From the NCBI GenBank assembly GCA_035236585.1, contig CP141136.1, forward strand, positions 27,133,426 through 27,197,425: a DNA stretch of 64,000 bases, written 5' to 3'. How positions within the stretch are numbered: position 1 is the first letter of the stretch; every line of letters begins with the position of its first letter. This DNA is from Warburgia ugandensis. Lineage: Eukaryota; Streptophyta; Magnoliopsida; Canellales; Canellaceae. The notes below the pieces were generated by a model. The model was not told the DNA's origin. It searched no databases and saw only the letters and a program-made list of their open reading frames with translations. This document shows, one piece after another, positions 1 through 14,800 of the stretch. The position numbers and the translations under genes were made by a program.

Positions 1-410
1 AGAGTTTGATTATGGAGGGTTCGCAGATAAAGGTAGCCGGTAGCATTTGTTCATCACTCACCCATATTTTCAAAAACCTCAAATCAGAGTTTCAGAAATG
101 TCATCTGGGTTTGGACTATTATGGCTCGTGGTCACCCAAAGCACTGCCAGCCAATATACGGTTGGATCATTCAACGACTAAATACTTTTACAATTAGGAG
201 CTGTCAGCAGCCGGGGTTGAGAACAACAAATGTGCAACAGCCTCTTCACTTTCATAAGCAAAGCCTCACAAAATGCAATAGTCCAGTCAACTTTTCCTTC
301 ACAGAGAGCTCTGTGAAAACAAAACCCTAAAGGGTTCACCAGTAAAAACAAGATAGCTTATAAGACCATGTTAACTCGCTCTATGAAAGATAGGCATCGC
401 ATGAGCTTAC
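1..410. other. No exon recognised; probable katanin p80 intron
   Basis: Downstream (leftward) of the last katanin exon. A good donor (A|GTAAGC at 410-409) closes that exon, and the minus-strand frames beyond it soon hit stops. No conserved con80 sequence is visible, so I read this stretch as intron. The short plus-strand frames here show no family resemblance. Confidence 0.5.
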
Positions 411-3400
411 TATTTTCAGGATGAACGCTTGCAGGTGCCTCTATTGCTAGGATCTTTTCAAACTTCTGTCCTACACTCCTGGTACTGACATTAGCATCGT
501 TTCCCTCACTGGTTTTTGCAGGTTCATCTGTGGACAAGAGCCTGGAATTCAAGTCTATATTGACAGCAGTATCCAAATGATTGGTCTTTCCACTCTGCGA
601 TCCATATTCAGTCTTGATCAATTGCCTTTCCATATTGATTTTATTGTCTGATGGATTCTGCAATTGACTTGGCTTGGGAAATATCATGCTAGAAGTAGTA
701 TCAAGGTGGGATGAAATTTCCACTTTTAAACTGTTTCTAGGCACAATCACAGGCACAGTAATTCCATTGATTGCTTCATGAGTAGTCCCTGCATAAACCC
801 CGATCTCTGGCTTCTTCCTTGGAGTTGAGTTGCTCCTCCAGATACTGAAAGGTGTTCTAGATAGGGTTATTTCCTTGGAATCATAAGGTGTCCCAGCTCT
901 TCGTGAATTGCCATGACTGCTTTCAGTTGCTTTACATGAAACATTAAAGAAAAATAAAATGTCATCTAGAGAAAGTGAACGATAAACAAAAGATTAGTAA
1001 ACTAAAAATTGCTCTCCAGAAAGAATATGGAGTATGATGTCTACACCACTTATGTGATGATACTGATTTTACACTCAACCAACCGGGAGACATGTATGAA
1101 AAGAAAAGGACCAACATTTTGCAGAAAGGCTTCTTGTGAATTTGGTTCCATATTCATGTGGTGAAGTTGGCAATGCTATTTTAGACTTTGTACTGCTCCT
1201 TGTTTGTTTAACAGACTCCACTTCTCCAAGATTAAGCTTGGGCTCTATATGGCCATTTGACCTAGGCATGCCACCAGCTGCATACGGCCCAATATGCTGC
1301 AGCAAAGTGGGAACATTATATCATAAGTGACATGAAGCTATTTTAGACCAAAACAAAAACCACCACAGGTTAGAAGATACACTTTCGGAGATTTGAATGA
1401 ATAAGGTAAAACAGTTTTACCGAAATATCAGCAGCCCACACTGCAACAGAGCTTTGATGGTAAGAGCAGCCCATAAGTTTACCCTCACGAATTCTGAGAT
1501 CACCCAATGTAGACCATCCGACATCTAGAGCATCATGACATCTTATAGGCTCCCATGAGAAAACCTAGAATTAAAACAAAAAATAATGTAAGAGACATGA
1601 TTTTCAACTGCATAGAGCTGACAAGAGTATATAGGGAAAAACATTACACCTTTAAACTTCCATCTAGCCCACCAAATATGGTTCTTCCATCAGGATGGAA
1701 GATCAGAGAGCGGACTCCTGTAGCCTAGTAAACAAAGAGTGAAATATGTCATAAATTAGGTTGGAACTTAAGCAAGAGATTCAGCCACATGTTATGAGCC
1801 ATTGCGGCAAATCATATGCCATTATACATGCCCAGAATGCAGAAGCCAAGTGTGGCCAGAAAACAAGAATAGACAAGAGGGAAGAATCAAAAGGTATTCT
1901 TGAAACCATCTACCACTAGTTCTCAATTATAATGAGGGGTCCAGCAATGTTATGGAAACACATCTTATAATGAGGGGTCCAAATGTCTACTACCAGCTCT
2001 CAATTAGCAAGGCCTAATTCGCAATGACATACTTGCTACACTACAAATCCACACTGCAAGTGATACCGGAACATCTACTTGAGAACATGTTTCTATGCAA
2101 ACTGTATGAGCTAGCTAAATGAATAAGATGCTATTGTTCCTTGAAAACTTTCAAGGATAATAAGCAATGAGTCCCAGTAGGATCCATGGTCAAGAGGGTG
2201 GAAGAAGGACATTCCTCCTTTTTCTTCATGCATGCTGAAATTTATTTTTTTTAAGATCTAAGCCATTCATCATGTACGGAATGGCTTAGGTAGGCTACAG
2301 ATCAAATTATGTCAATGCTTTTAGCCTATGTTTCTTTGAATGAAAAATCAAGACCATCCACTTCTATTAATTTTTTTCAAAGACACAAAACAATTTGTTA
2401 GGATCATCCAAATGTACTGATTTATCACTGGTTGCCTTTTTGTGGTATGGAGAACATGATGAATGGCTTAGATCTACCAAAAAAAGAAAAAGGACATCCA
2501 TGAAAAAAAAGGAGACATGAACTTCTTCCATGCTCCTGAGTCTGGATTCTTACTTGGACTCAATACGTGATACGAATTTATTCAATATCACATGAAGTTA
2601 TGCTCTTGGTCTTCCATCAAATAAAGAAACTCTATCATGCATTATTAGAAATATGCTAGGGGCTTGTTCATACCAACTGAGTAAGTGTTCAAAACATATA
2701 AATCAACATGTTAACATCTAATATGACATCTTAATGGGAAATAATGTGGATGTCAAAAAGTATCACTATCCCCATATTATCAAGATCATTCTGAGAAAAA
2801 ATCCCCCAGCATATTTGAGATGGAAATGAGCACAATGAACATGGCTGTAGAATCCATATTGGATACAATAAAAACCATATCTGAATATCTCACACTAAAA
2901 TTAACAGAAGTCCCAAATACTTCACCCAAATTTCATATGGAAATCTTCTTTCCAAAGATGCATACTGCACTATATGATACCAGTATGCAAGAAAATTACA
3001 AAATATCGCTGCTCTGTACTGTCATTTTTGTGGGTTTCAAAGCAGTCTCTCCCTCCATGTGTAAGTCTTCAAGAGCCACCTTTTACTAGGCTGATAGTCC
3101 CCATCACCCAGCATCACTGTTCTGATCCTCAAAAAACAAAAGCACAGCTCAAACTAAACTTACAGAAGCCCAACTAATAACTTTGTACATTTCAAGGACA
3201 ATAGTTTTCCACCCAGCAAAACATTCCACAATTACATGATAAGTTAAAGTCGTTACATGAAAATAGTACAAACTTAAATTATAAAGCAAAATAGAGGTAC
3301 AAATCAATAGTGTTCATTTTGCTTTAAACCCAAATGACTTGCACAGTGAAATTGTTGCAGGGTTACAGATTCCAAAGAAAGGATAAGAAACCCCTTACTT

Positions 3401-6134
3401 ACCTCAGGCCCAGTAGATCCAATCAGCTCAAACGTTTCTAGATCCCAGAATTTTACAGTTCTGTCTGCTGAACCTGGAAAATAAATCATCTGTTAAGCTT
3501 CTTTCTGTTTTCCGGTAGCTAAGTCAGGATTGATGATGTGTTGGCTTAGACTTATTGAAACATTATAATATGCTGCATTTGTCAATGGAAGGAACATAAT
3601 TTCAACCGCCACCTGTCCTCTATGGCTGATGATAATATTATGAATTCTCCCTTCTGCAGTATAAGAGCACAACAGGCTCAATTGGCCTAATGAAAGGTTT
3701 GATAATATTGTGTTATTTTGTAGCACCAGCAACAGTTCCAACTTCTAACTGTCCTATGCTTCCTCTCATTCAATTCTCATGGTCAAAGATCACAGGCAAT
3801 GCACACATATTGATCCACCAAGGGCCTGGATCAGATGCAGGGTAAAAGCTTTTTATGATGCTTCTTGTGTAGCAAAGTGCAAAAACTAATAGATACACTT
3901 TGTAGCAACATGATAAAATTGTAGAGTTTCAAAAAAGTGAAATTCTTTATAATGTCCTTAAACAACATTAGAAGCAGGAAAAACAAATACACACTTAAAT
4001 AAAAGAGGTCTTATCCAATATCTGCAGCACTGGATAAGCAGGAGAATGTAACATATATCTAATTAAAGGCTTAAAGTGAGAACCAATTTCTCAGGATTCA
4101 AGTGCACACCTGTTGCAAGGAGGAATTCATGAGGATGAAATTCTATGCACTGGATCTTTCCTTCATGAAAGTTAAAATCATGCAAGAGCTTCCCAGCAGT
4201 AAGATCCCATACCTGTTCAGAACTTTTTTCACAAAAAAATTAGTTACTTTCATCAACAGAACAATGAGCTACAATCATACCAATAAGCTTATCATCCTGG
4301 TTTCAGAAAAAGGACAGGATAACAGACAGAAAACTATTATTACCTTTATTACATTGTCTTCTCCACCAGAAACAACCCAGCGACCATCAGGGGTGAATTT
4401 AATGGTACTAATTCCTTGAGTATGCCCTTTATAAGTGTGAATGCAGCCTTTCCTTCTAATATCCCAGATCTTAAGATTCGTATCCACAGAACCAGATGCA
4501 AAAAACTCTCCAAAGGGATGAAATTCAACCGCGCTGCAATTTGTTTGGTGTCCCGTAATAGTGCGAACAGCTAGACTTCCACAACAAGACAAGTTAATGA
4601 TCAGTAGTGTGGTAGGTATAGGCTTCATACATTCATTTTGGTACTCTAGTATAGACTTTATCCATTCTTGACTCCAAAATATGCAACACTAGTTTCCTGG
4701 GTAAGTTTAGATACTCATGACTCAAGTCATTATCTTCAGTACCAGAACTTATGGAGCTTGTGGGTCAACAGATGTCTCACAGCATCAGCATTATCACTTT
4801 AGGTTAGACAATTTACAGGCTTTGACTTTTGAGAGTCTCATCTCACTGACTCACCATGCCTGCCATCAAGTAGTTTAAACTATAGTTTCTCTGTTCCAAT
4901 AAGTAAGATTTACTGGACTTACTCTTTGCCAACTCCAGATCCCAGAGCTTTATTCCGCCACTAGAAGTTCCAGAAACCACCAGAACCTCCGCCGAGTCAA
5001 AAGTTACACAGTCAACTGGACTGGTGTGACCAGAAAGTCTCTGCAGATTTTAACCACACCAGAGACATTTAATCATAGGTAATAATATTGCATCCAATTC
5101 TAGGATTCTATTTACCACAGATACAGTTTTTATCATAAAAAAAAACTTGTAAAGACATTGGTTTGAACTTTGAATTTCAATGACATAAAACTCCAGAGAT
5201 AAACATGAAGCAAGAAAGAAAGTGCATTGATGGAAAGGCACATCTTCTATCTTAGTCTTATGTGCAACTCCAATCAAGTCAAGATTTGGGTACGGTGCAG
5301 AGTAGAAACCTCCAATCCATGCTAGACTTGGATTACAAGTCATCACACACAAGGCACTCAGAATTGGATTGGGTTGCATACCAGTTGGATTAACTGGTAA
5401 CAATTTTATTGGTTTCAATCAATGGATATAGGTGCCTTGGTTAAGTTGGTAGCATCATTGTTACTACATCTCCAAAACAGCCAAAAAGGACAGAGAAAGA
5501 TGTATGGTGCAAGACTAATGCTTCATTAAATGCAGACAACAAAAGCAATCTCCAAATTAGATTATTCCAGAAGGACGTCAGAAAGATTAAACTAACCAGC
5601 AAGGGATTTGGTCTTCCAATCGCCCACACGTTCACCTTATGATCATCCCCACCAGTAACAAGTACTCGACAGGATTTGCTCCCAATCTTCAAACAGTTGA
5701 CATCAGACGCGTGTGCCACGAATTCCTCTAAGCCCACTCAGTCAAGAAAATGAATCCATACAGTGAAGCACCAACTTTCACCCCTAAAACAATTCAAAAA
5801 TCTCATACAACACCAGATCCCAAGAACATTTCGGCTGAAACAAAAAGCACATCCAGCTACACTATTCAACCCTCACGAAATCCTATTTGAACAATAACAC
5901 AATTGATCTTATCTATCAAGAAGTTCTCAAACAAAATCAGTTTTCAGTCAAGCACAGAAAACTAGATAAAATACTTCGAAATCCAAACATATGACTAGCA
6001 GCGCAACCTAGATCGAATGAACAAAAGAAATCCAAAACAAGCAACTTGAACCCTAACTAGTCAAAATGTCTCAAATCAGTCTCAAGATGAATTCCTAAAG
6101 AAAGGATACGCATTTTGTAGCATCTCTTAGCCAT
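411..6134 (-). CDS. KTN80: Katanin p80 WD40 subunit, 3' end beyond window
   Basis: Regulatory subunit that targets the p60 AAA severing ATPase to microtubules (known for the family). Exons, read leftwards: 6134-6110, 5727-5597, 5040-4923, 4570-4344, 4212-4110, 3473-3403, 1724-1650, 1564-1421, 1296-1080 and 929-411. All junctions are GT/AG and the phases agree, giving about 543 residues. The start [14 protein letters not shown] matches plant katanin p80. WD blades follow: [42 protein letters not shown] and [11 protein letters not shown], then a [12 protein letters not shown] segment and [17 protein letters not shown]. Residues ~300-543 are the low-complexity Ser/Thr-rich linker. The C-terminal con80 domain that binds p60 is not in the window, so the gene must continue left of position 1. 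The last two exon ends (1080 and 411) are the least certain. Family identity is very secure; the paralogue number is unknown. Confidence 0.93.
2216..2486. mobile_element. MITE-like element in katanin intron
   Basis: A perfect 22-base inverted repeat, AGATCTAAGCCATTCATCATGT, lies at 2,254-2,275 with its complement at 2,453-2,474. About 180 A/T-rich bases without coding potential separate them. Flanking AAGGACATTCC and AAGGACATCC may be a target-site duplication. The element sits in the 1.7-kb intron between katanin exons 6 and 7. A related half-sequence (TTTAAGCCATTGATCGTG) occurs near 57,090. Confidence 0.55.
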
Positions 6135-8879
6135 CTCAAACACTTTCCAGAGAGAATTCGAACAAATCCTCTCATCAATCGGGCGAGAAGTCGAGATCCG
6201 GAGGAACGAAGCCGCTTCCGGCCGAAACAAAAATCAGACAGCAGAAAACGCAAGCCCGAAGGCGAAATTCCGCCGGAAAGTAGGGTTTTGAAGGTGTCAA
6301 GGCTCTGCGAGGGAAGAAATTCGGATTCGGATGGGAAAGAGGAAGCGAATGCAGAGGCCCGCCATTTTTTTTATGTGAAAAGGGTGAAACCTGTGGACTG
6401 AGATTGACTAGTAGATGTTATTACCAAAATACCCCTTTAATTCGGTGCAGCTCGTACCACCGTAGTGGAGGGACTCAGATTCACCGAAGCCTTCCGTCCC
6501 CAGAAATATACTTCTTCTTTTTTTTTTTGGTTTATTTAGTTCATGAAATGAGTGGCCTGGAAGAATAAGAAAAAATAAAATTGTTTTGCTGATCTCAACC
6601 ATTTATTAACATCCATACGATTATATGAGGGGGGAGATTGGGAGGTAGAATGTAATCCAAGACAATGTGTTTCGAGACGAATGGTTTCGATAGGAAAAGA
6701 CTAGGACCCACCACTGAAAAAAAATAAAAACAAATTGGGATGGAACGGAAATTACTTGAGCTGATCTTAATCCTTGATTCTAAAACTCTTTGGAATCTGT
6801 AATCAAGATAGGTTCCACCCAAAATCTTGAACGGTATCTTTATCGCCCAACATCTTCGTCATGTTCATTATCGTCATCAAAACCTTACCCCAATTAGGGG
6901 TTGGCAAAAATTAAAAATAATCTTTAACATGTCAATATTAAGTAAGTATTCTGAAGTTGTTTAAGATCCATCAACACCATGACGCCAACAGCAATAACAA
7001 AACCTAAGACGTCACCTAATGCTGTCCTTGTTATTACCATGATAATTCACATGGCAAGTCAACTTCAAGACAATTGCAGGAAGAAGTTGCAAGGTTGTTA
7101 TCAGAACACGCCATGATTAAGAAACAAACCAAACTGGCTCTGCTGCTTCATTTCCACGAACAGACAGCGTAAGGCAAGGCCTAACGATCACAATAATTGC
7201 GCGGTCCCAAGATATTAACGGACCCGATTCCTAGTTGTTGAGGACAGTTGCTGATTTGATCAATGTGATTATCAAGACATGATTCACGTTGAAACCCTCA
7301 CCATGCTAACATCGCTGGCTTCATGATGAAGTTTTTCTTCTTCTTTTTGGTTGAATGGTGAACCTACGCACCCATGCACAACTTCGAACGCTGGTCGCCC
7401 AGGTGAGATACTCCTAGCACTAGCTGCGCTAAGAGGATATAAAAATCTCCACCATTGGATGATCCTAGCCACTGTTTACTTGCATCTCATAATAGATGGT
7501 GGTAACAATTCGACCATCTATTTTTCAACTTTAAAGAAGAATATATTAGTTAGAAATTTATCCAACTGATGAAAAAGCTTATTATCGGATAATTGTTCAT
7601 AAATTGCCTCTCTCAAGCCTAACTCGGACTTCTAAGCCTAACATTTAGGCTAGGTATAGGATGCTCAGAGCCAATAAGAGATTCAATGGATGTAGCTGGC
7701 CGCTAGAACAACCCATGACTCAAGTATGCTGGACCTCTATAGTTGCCACTTTGGTCCCATGGAGTCGGAAATTTCTAAGGCCATTAAACCATGACTAGTA
7801 CTTGTTGGGAAGCACCACACACACGAAGTCCCCATTTTTAGTAACTCGAGCAATAATATTATTGCTTGGACCCTAAAGTGACGATTCAGAATGGGGAATT
7901 TTCAATATGGGACTACAGCTCACCCATGCCTTTCCGGGGCTCTAACCCCATCATGCCAATTCTCAAAAGTAGCGGTTTTAGTATAAGATCAACTTGGAGT
8001 TGGATTCCATGGGCGAACCATATAGCATTAGCTGGGGAAATGATGCTATAGGAGAGGCCTGTTGATTATAGGCATCCATGTGGTCCATAAAATCTACGTC
8101 GTCCAATCTGTGTCACAACAAAGATACATCACCTAGATCCCATGAAGCAATCCTAGCCACCCATGGTTCATGGTTGAAAAAGGAGAATATCAATGTTAGG
8201 GAGATCCATCCTATAGATTGTTGATCCAATGGCTCGTGCATTGCCTTTGTAAGAATACTGCATCTGCACCTCATGGCAAGTTTAATTTAAGATATATTAC
8301 TTTTTGCATCACCCAAAAGCTTTTACCGTTGCATCACCCAAAAGCAAATGAATAAAACATGGGAAATGACATCTGTCTTCCAAATTCTGTTAATGGGTTT
8401 ACTGAGTGAAACGCTTTTCCCTTCTTTTGAACTGTAACAGCTTTCACCTCTTTCCCTAAAAGATATCTGCCAGTGCAACCTGCAAAAAGTAAACAGGACC
8501 AAGGAGAAAACAATTGAAGGAAGATACCATCACTTAAATGAAAGAAATCAATACATTATATTATATACCAACTACAGCTGGGCAACAACAAAAACTTTGA
8601 CAAGCACTGCAAATAATGATGATGAAATGGTTAGATCAGCAATTTCACACTATTGAATCATTCCTGCTGAAATAATGGTAACATTGATCATTGCTTCTCA
8701 ACTGAAAGAATGGATGAACAGCAGTTCCATGCATGGGGAATTCCTTTTATTCACCCTGGAACTCACTGTGGGTTTCAGCTGATTATAGTCAAAAATTCCT
8801 CTCGAAGCAATTGATTTCCAACCGATCCACGGGTTAACTTATCCACCATTTTCAAGCGGATATTACTTCGATTCGTTTC
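6135..8879. other. Intergenic: katanin promoter side and SRF 3' side
   Basis: Sequence immediately right of 6,134 is the katanin 5' leader, relatively GC-rich to about 6,330. The stretch to ~8,300 is A/T-rich with no recognisable gene; it holds one small LINE 3' fragment and a 16-base palindrome GCAATAATATTATTGC at 7,850. Sequence from ~8,300 to 8,879 is probably the SRF 3' untranslated region. Short open frames here have no recognisable domain. Confidence 0.6.
6857..6910 (-). mobile_element. RTE LINE 3'-end fragment
   Basis: Read on the plus strand, a CAT-rich run followed by AAAACCTTACCCCAATTAGG resembles the 3' terminus of the two larger LINEs (AAGACCTTATCCCAATTAGG at ~32,534 and ~38,517). 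This is a very short, 5'-truncated insertion of the same family in the region upstream of katanin p80. Confidence 0.6.
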
Positions 8880-11800
8880 CTAACTTATGTTAGATGGCCC
8901 TCCATTCAGCCTCCTGCTTGGAACCATACGTAAAAGCTTCTGTACAATCTCAGATATCGGTGGCCGGAAGTTTGCGTCATCCTACAAAGATACAGAGTTG
9001 AACATGGTCAACTTACTTGAGAAAGTCTGTGAGAGCAACTTAGTCATATTTTAAGAAACAAATATCGCCAGGAAGTAGAGGACTTACTTGTACACATAGA
9101 GAAATGATATCCGCAAATTGTGATAAGGATTTTAGGCTATAGGTTCCTGTGAGGGAAGGATCAACCATTCTCTGCAATGATGCAAAGTCATGAAGCTGAT
9201 ACTTTGCCCATTCCACAAGTGATTGCTCTCCTCGAGGTAAAGAACTTCATATAGTTTGCCATAAGAAAGAAACAAATGAATAAGAACCAATAAACTACAA
9301 GGACAACAGAAACAACTACACCAGATTTCTTACCTGTCATGGGCTTTTCGCCCTGTTAATAGTTCTAACATTACAACCCCAAAGCTGTAAACATCACTTT
9401 GAGATGTATATGTTCCTGATTGGATGGAGTATGGATCACAGTAACTGAGAGAGCGTAAATGTCCTGATAACTGAAAGTGAGAAGACAAAGTCATTCTTCC
9501 AAATCTAGCAAGGTAACAAGAATATCAAGAACTTGTACCAAAGAACTTGTGGGTATGTTGAGCAACATACCTGGCTTACAGCACCAGCTGATATTAATGA
9601 AGCCAATCCACAATCAGAGACGCGCACAACAAACTTGTCATCCAGGAGAATGTTGGCAGACTTGAAATTTCGATGTACAACAGGCGGCTCACAATCTTCA
9701 TGCAGATATCTACACCAGGACAATAGGGACGTCACTCCTCTAATGCTTTTATAGACTCCAATATCTAAAGCTGAGTAGCAAGGAGTTATCTAATTTCTAG
9801 GTATGGCATGAATGAGAAGCTTTACAAATACAAAAACTATCTGCTCCAGCTGATCATTTGATCAAATTGGTTCAGCTCAGTGCCTGTCAAACCAATTTGA
9901 TTCAGCCAACTCCCAATTCCACTAAAGAGCAGACTAGGAGTTTTCAAACATCAGCTCATTTTGAACTAGGATGGAAATACATTTCTTCGATAAAATAACA
10001 TTATCACATCGCGCATTGGTATTATTTTGAGTAGCGAGTAAATGCTAGATCTCTTTATCTCATGATGAACCTAACCAATATTCTGTGGAACTCAGTTCAA
10101 TCCCAGTCTGAGCCAACATTTCCAAGCCAGTTTTCACCTGGTTCCAAATTGATCATCAAACTTCTATTTATTATGGACTCCATCTCTAGAAAATTACCAG
10201 ACCAAATAAACTCACTAATGCTCCCAGTTGATAAAGAAAACTTTGGATATTAGCTCTTGCTTTTTTTGCTGGCATGGATGCATCTCTCTCACTGAAAGAT
10301 TTAAAACAAAGAACATGGAATTGGATATCACTTACTCTAAAGCTCTAGCAGCTCCAAGTGCCACCTGGACCCGAGCATTCCACGATAGCTTCTTATCGAG
10401 TTTATCAACAGAGTGAAGCGCTTCATAAAGGGTCCCATTATTGCAGTATTCATAGACAAGTAATCGCTGCTTGTGCTCAGCACAATAGCCCACAAGCTCA
10501 ACTATATTACCATGGTGGAGCTTAGCGATACTTGAAACCAGGTCAAGAAAAGTTTCGTCAGTCCGCAGCATGGGGGTTGCACTATCCAACTTTTTAACCG
10601 CCAGAAGCTAGAGAACATGAAAACAGAAAGGAATCAATACAGAAATAGATGTATGTTCTAGTTAGTATAAGGATGAGGTGAAGACATTTTATTGCCGAGC
10701 CAATCAAGTACATAAGTTGAGAAGCATCTGGCATAAAACATGTCAAATTTTTGCTACATGAAGTTTAAAATCATCAAGGTAAGAAGTAACAAAATAAAGG
10801 CAACATTTTCAGAAGATTTCGGTCGAATAGGCATTGGCTCGAAGGGCTTCTACTTCCCTTTTTGTGACATAAAATATAGATGCATCTCAGCTTTTTTTTT
10901 TTTCTCTTTTTGTAGGGAATCATCTTCACCCGCTTTGTTTCAGCAATGGCACGGTTTTTGCATTTTGCACTTTTCTGATGGGCTGCTGATAGCCCTTTGG
11001 GAATGGAAAGTCTTGTAACAGTTTTCTCTTTACTTTATGTACATTTCTGATTGGCTGTTGGTATCACTGTTCTCTTATCTATGTGCCCTATATCTATTGC
11101 TTCAATGAACAAGTACTTGTAAGCAATACTACTCAATATTAGCATATAACCGCCTGGATGTCACAGGAGTTTTTCCATGGCTAACATATCTGACACCTCA
11201 TGCAGTACACCTCCATGTAGCGTCATTCATCAATCCCTAACTAGCACATCACCCAACTTAGCGCTAACATTTTATTTAGAAGCTAAATGGGGGTTTGGAA
11301 ATCAAAACAAACTCCACATGGTTGCTTCAGCAATGCTCTGGGGCAGAAGGCAGATTGAAGCGTGATGACTGCATCACTCTTCTCTGATACTCTTTTGACG
11401 CTGCATTGCATGTGGGTAACTTTCATCGTGTTTATGACCTTTCTTCCTTGGGCATTTTCATCATGGTGGACTCTAAATCCAGTTCTTAACTGAGTAATTC
11501 CAGTGGTTGTTCACTTACACTCAAATATTGTGGGTGAAACTCCATTGTGCACTTACACTTGAATATTGTGGATGAATGAAACTCAATTTGCATCTTATAA
11601 CTGGCCTCCACAAGAGGAAATTCAATTCCTCACCTTATTAGCTCACCTGTTTTCAATTGGGCGTTCAACTTGAATCCTTACCCATTTTTACTCTGAAACA
11701 ACCAAAGGAATTTCTTTCCTGGAGAAAAGAATTCTACAAAATTGGGTTCCAGGAATCATTCTCACTAAATATTAGATATGACAAAGCAAATCCATGACTC

Positions 11801-14800
11801 TATATACTTCTATGTGAAAAGGACAACCCAGTGCACGAAGCTCCCACATATGCCAGGTCCTAGGAAGGGGCGGACCGCATTTTGCAAGAGGCTGTTTCGA
11901 AGCCTCAAATAGCGACAACTCTACCATTGCACCAAGGCTCCCCTTCTATAAACTTGTATGCAAATCATGCAAAAGACATCCTAAAAGGAATTTCTTATCC
12001 AGGCTAGCAGTTGGTCATATTTTATTAATTTGCACCGGAATCAAGTTTAAAAGCAGAGATCTAGCACCATTCAGTGAATGAAGACAGGTCATGAAATTTG
12101 GCGAGTTCCAACTACAGGAAATCATGTGTTTTCTCTATATTTTGTTAACTGGTGGTGTGCATTCGAGAAACTTTAAAATCAACCCTGAAAACATACAACC
12201 ATGACATCATGCTCCAATAGTGATTTCAGAAAACTCGAGACATATAAGAAATTACATTCAACAGGTATTGATAAGAGATAATACCATGAATATAGATAAT
12301 AAATCAAACATCCTCTTGGACGAAGAGTCTCGTTTTGAAAATTACTAAACCAAAAAATGTGGATATGGAAGTCCCACATAATTTAGTTGAATTAGAAGAA
12401 AAGAGTTCTTACCTTTCCATCAGGGAGCTCAGCCCGGTAGACATTACCCAACATACCTCCTCCAATAAGATTTTCTTGTCCAAAACTGTTTGTATATTGC
12501 TGAAGAGAAGCGACAGTGTAAGATGTCACAGAAGCTGGAGGATCTAAAGTTTTTGGTGATTCAGTAGGTGGAATGGGATTGACAATGATTTGTTCTGCAG
12601 GTGGAGGCATCAAAATGACTCCCATCCCAGTCATATCTATCTCATGCTCCTCTTTCGGCTTCTGAACTACATCCCTTGGCCTCTGAACTGCCTCCCTTGG
12701 CTTATTAACTGCTTCGTTTGGAATTGAATCTGTTTGCAAGAATTCCAGTAAGCCATTTATCTAGGAAAACAAAGTCTGCATGCAGTGACTATGCCAGTCG
12801 TGCACCGAAGGAGACATGTTACCTTTCTTCAATTGATTGGATGATTCAGTCAAGGAACTGTTGAATTTAGGGTTCTCTTTGGAGCCTCTGAAAGCATCAG
12901 TTTCACCCTTCTTAGTAATTCTATCAACCTTTGATTCTCTGCCATGACGTACACAAAATGCCAGTGCCAGAATCACAAATATAATAACAACTATCACACC
13001 CACAAGCACTATCCCAACAATTCTTGTAGTTGACAGGGATTTTTTGGTTCCCTTTTGATGAGTATCATCTTGAATAGATGGAGCAGGTGTTCCTCCAGAA
13101 GTTGGTTCATCAGCACGAGGCGATGATGGCACCAACTGTGGTGTTGGTGGTTGCACAACAGACGTATTGAATGGATTTCCATCCTTTCTGCATGGTAGAT
13201 TAAAAAAAACAAATGAAAGGTCGTATATATTTTCCTATCTAATTACATAGTTTTTTCATATCCTGTCAATTCACTCAAAGTTGTAAATAAGGGACAGTAA
13301 TAGGATCAATAAAACAGCAGTAGCTGGTTTTCCTTGCAGTAACTAATTTCCCATAACATATCTTACAAGAAATACTTTCATAATGCCAACGGTTCAAATC
13401 TTTTCCTTTTCCCTTTATGTAGATGAGAAAATAGAAAACAAAAAAGTAGCAAGGGAGCTGGAACTCCCACACACTTGTGGGTCTTTTATCTAGGAGACAC
13501 AGTGAGTAGATCTAATATTTAAACAGAAGCAACAGTGGCAGGTACCATAAAGTGGATTACAAATACCACTTCACCGATATTAAATATAGAAAGGAATGAG
13601 ATTCAGAAAGCTTAATGTTTTCATATAAAAAATCAAGGGAAACAATATGCACATTCCCACATTTGATAACAGGTTATTCAACTCTTCAACTAATAGTGCT
13701 TACTTTTAAAGGAATTTATGAGTTATAATTATCAAAAGAGTTACCAAAATCGGATCAAGAAAAGTAAACAAAGTCACTAGTGCCATTATCAAGATAGGCA
13801 GTTACTAAAATTGCTTCAAAGATTAGGTCTTCTATTTTCTTAAACTCAACCATAAGCTACTAGAGTCAGCAGTTATTAACAAATTTATCCCAGACAAAAG
13901 TTCTGAGCATATGCAAATTGTCTGATATACCTAAGTATCATTTAGCAATTTTCTCCAGTCCAATAAGCCAATATAGTCAATGCAGGAATTCCTTTCTGTC
14001 ACATCTCCCTCCAAAAACGATGATTAACAAGTATATCCTACCATTATCAAGCAGAAAGGTCCTCTCAAGAAGGACATGCTCCACGTGTTTGATTGGTGGT
14101 ACTGATGAGACTAACCTCACATGGAAATTGCATGACCTTGCAGTATCAAGGTTCCTAGCAATAGCAGCAATCAAAGATGCAAATGTTGCAGCATTGTCAT
14201 CCCAAAAGGGACTAACTTTTGCCTTCTATGAGAAAAAAATAATTATTTTATTAAGAACACCCGATAATATCTCTTTAGATATGCACACAAAATTTGCAAC
14301 TTCTCTTGAGATGAAGTCATGAAAATACACTATAAAGATAAGCTCATCAACATACATTCTGAGTCAAGAACCTGCAAAAAATAACATTAATTTCTTGTTC
14401 AAATGGCACAGAGGTTCAAAATTGTTTTTCATAAACAACTGAGGCAAGCTTCTGACAGGTATGCTGACAATGTATTTATGCAAATGCCCATAGAAAAAGT
14501 AATGACGATTTCACATGCATGTTGTATAGATATGTCGAAGAGTGCTAGGCTAACATCATACGGGTGCCTACTTGAAGTCACTGAAAACCTTAAAATGAAA
14601 GGAAAAAATATTGTAATGCATTTCCTGATAGAATTTTTTGAGCCCCCAAAAGTGTCTTTAGCCAACGGCATTTTTAGCCACTATAAAACAAACAAACAAT
14701 GAATATAATGGACTCACTTGAAATTTGGGATCCCCAGCATCTTGACTGGAACAGGCCCCCAGAATAAGTTATTCTCTACATTCCTGTAGAACAATAAAAT

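Noticed and set aside
7850..7865. Perfect palindrome GCAATAATATTATTGC
   Set aside because: Short A/T-rich palindromes of this length are expected by chance in 64 kb; no flanking duplication or partner was seen.
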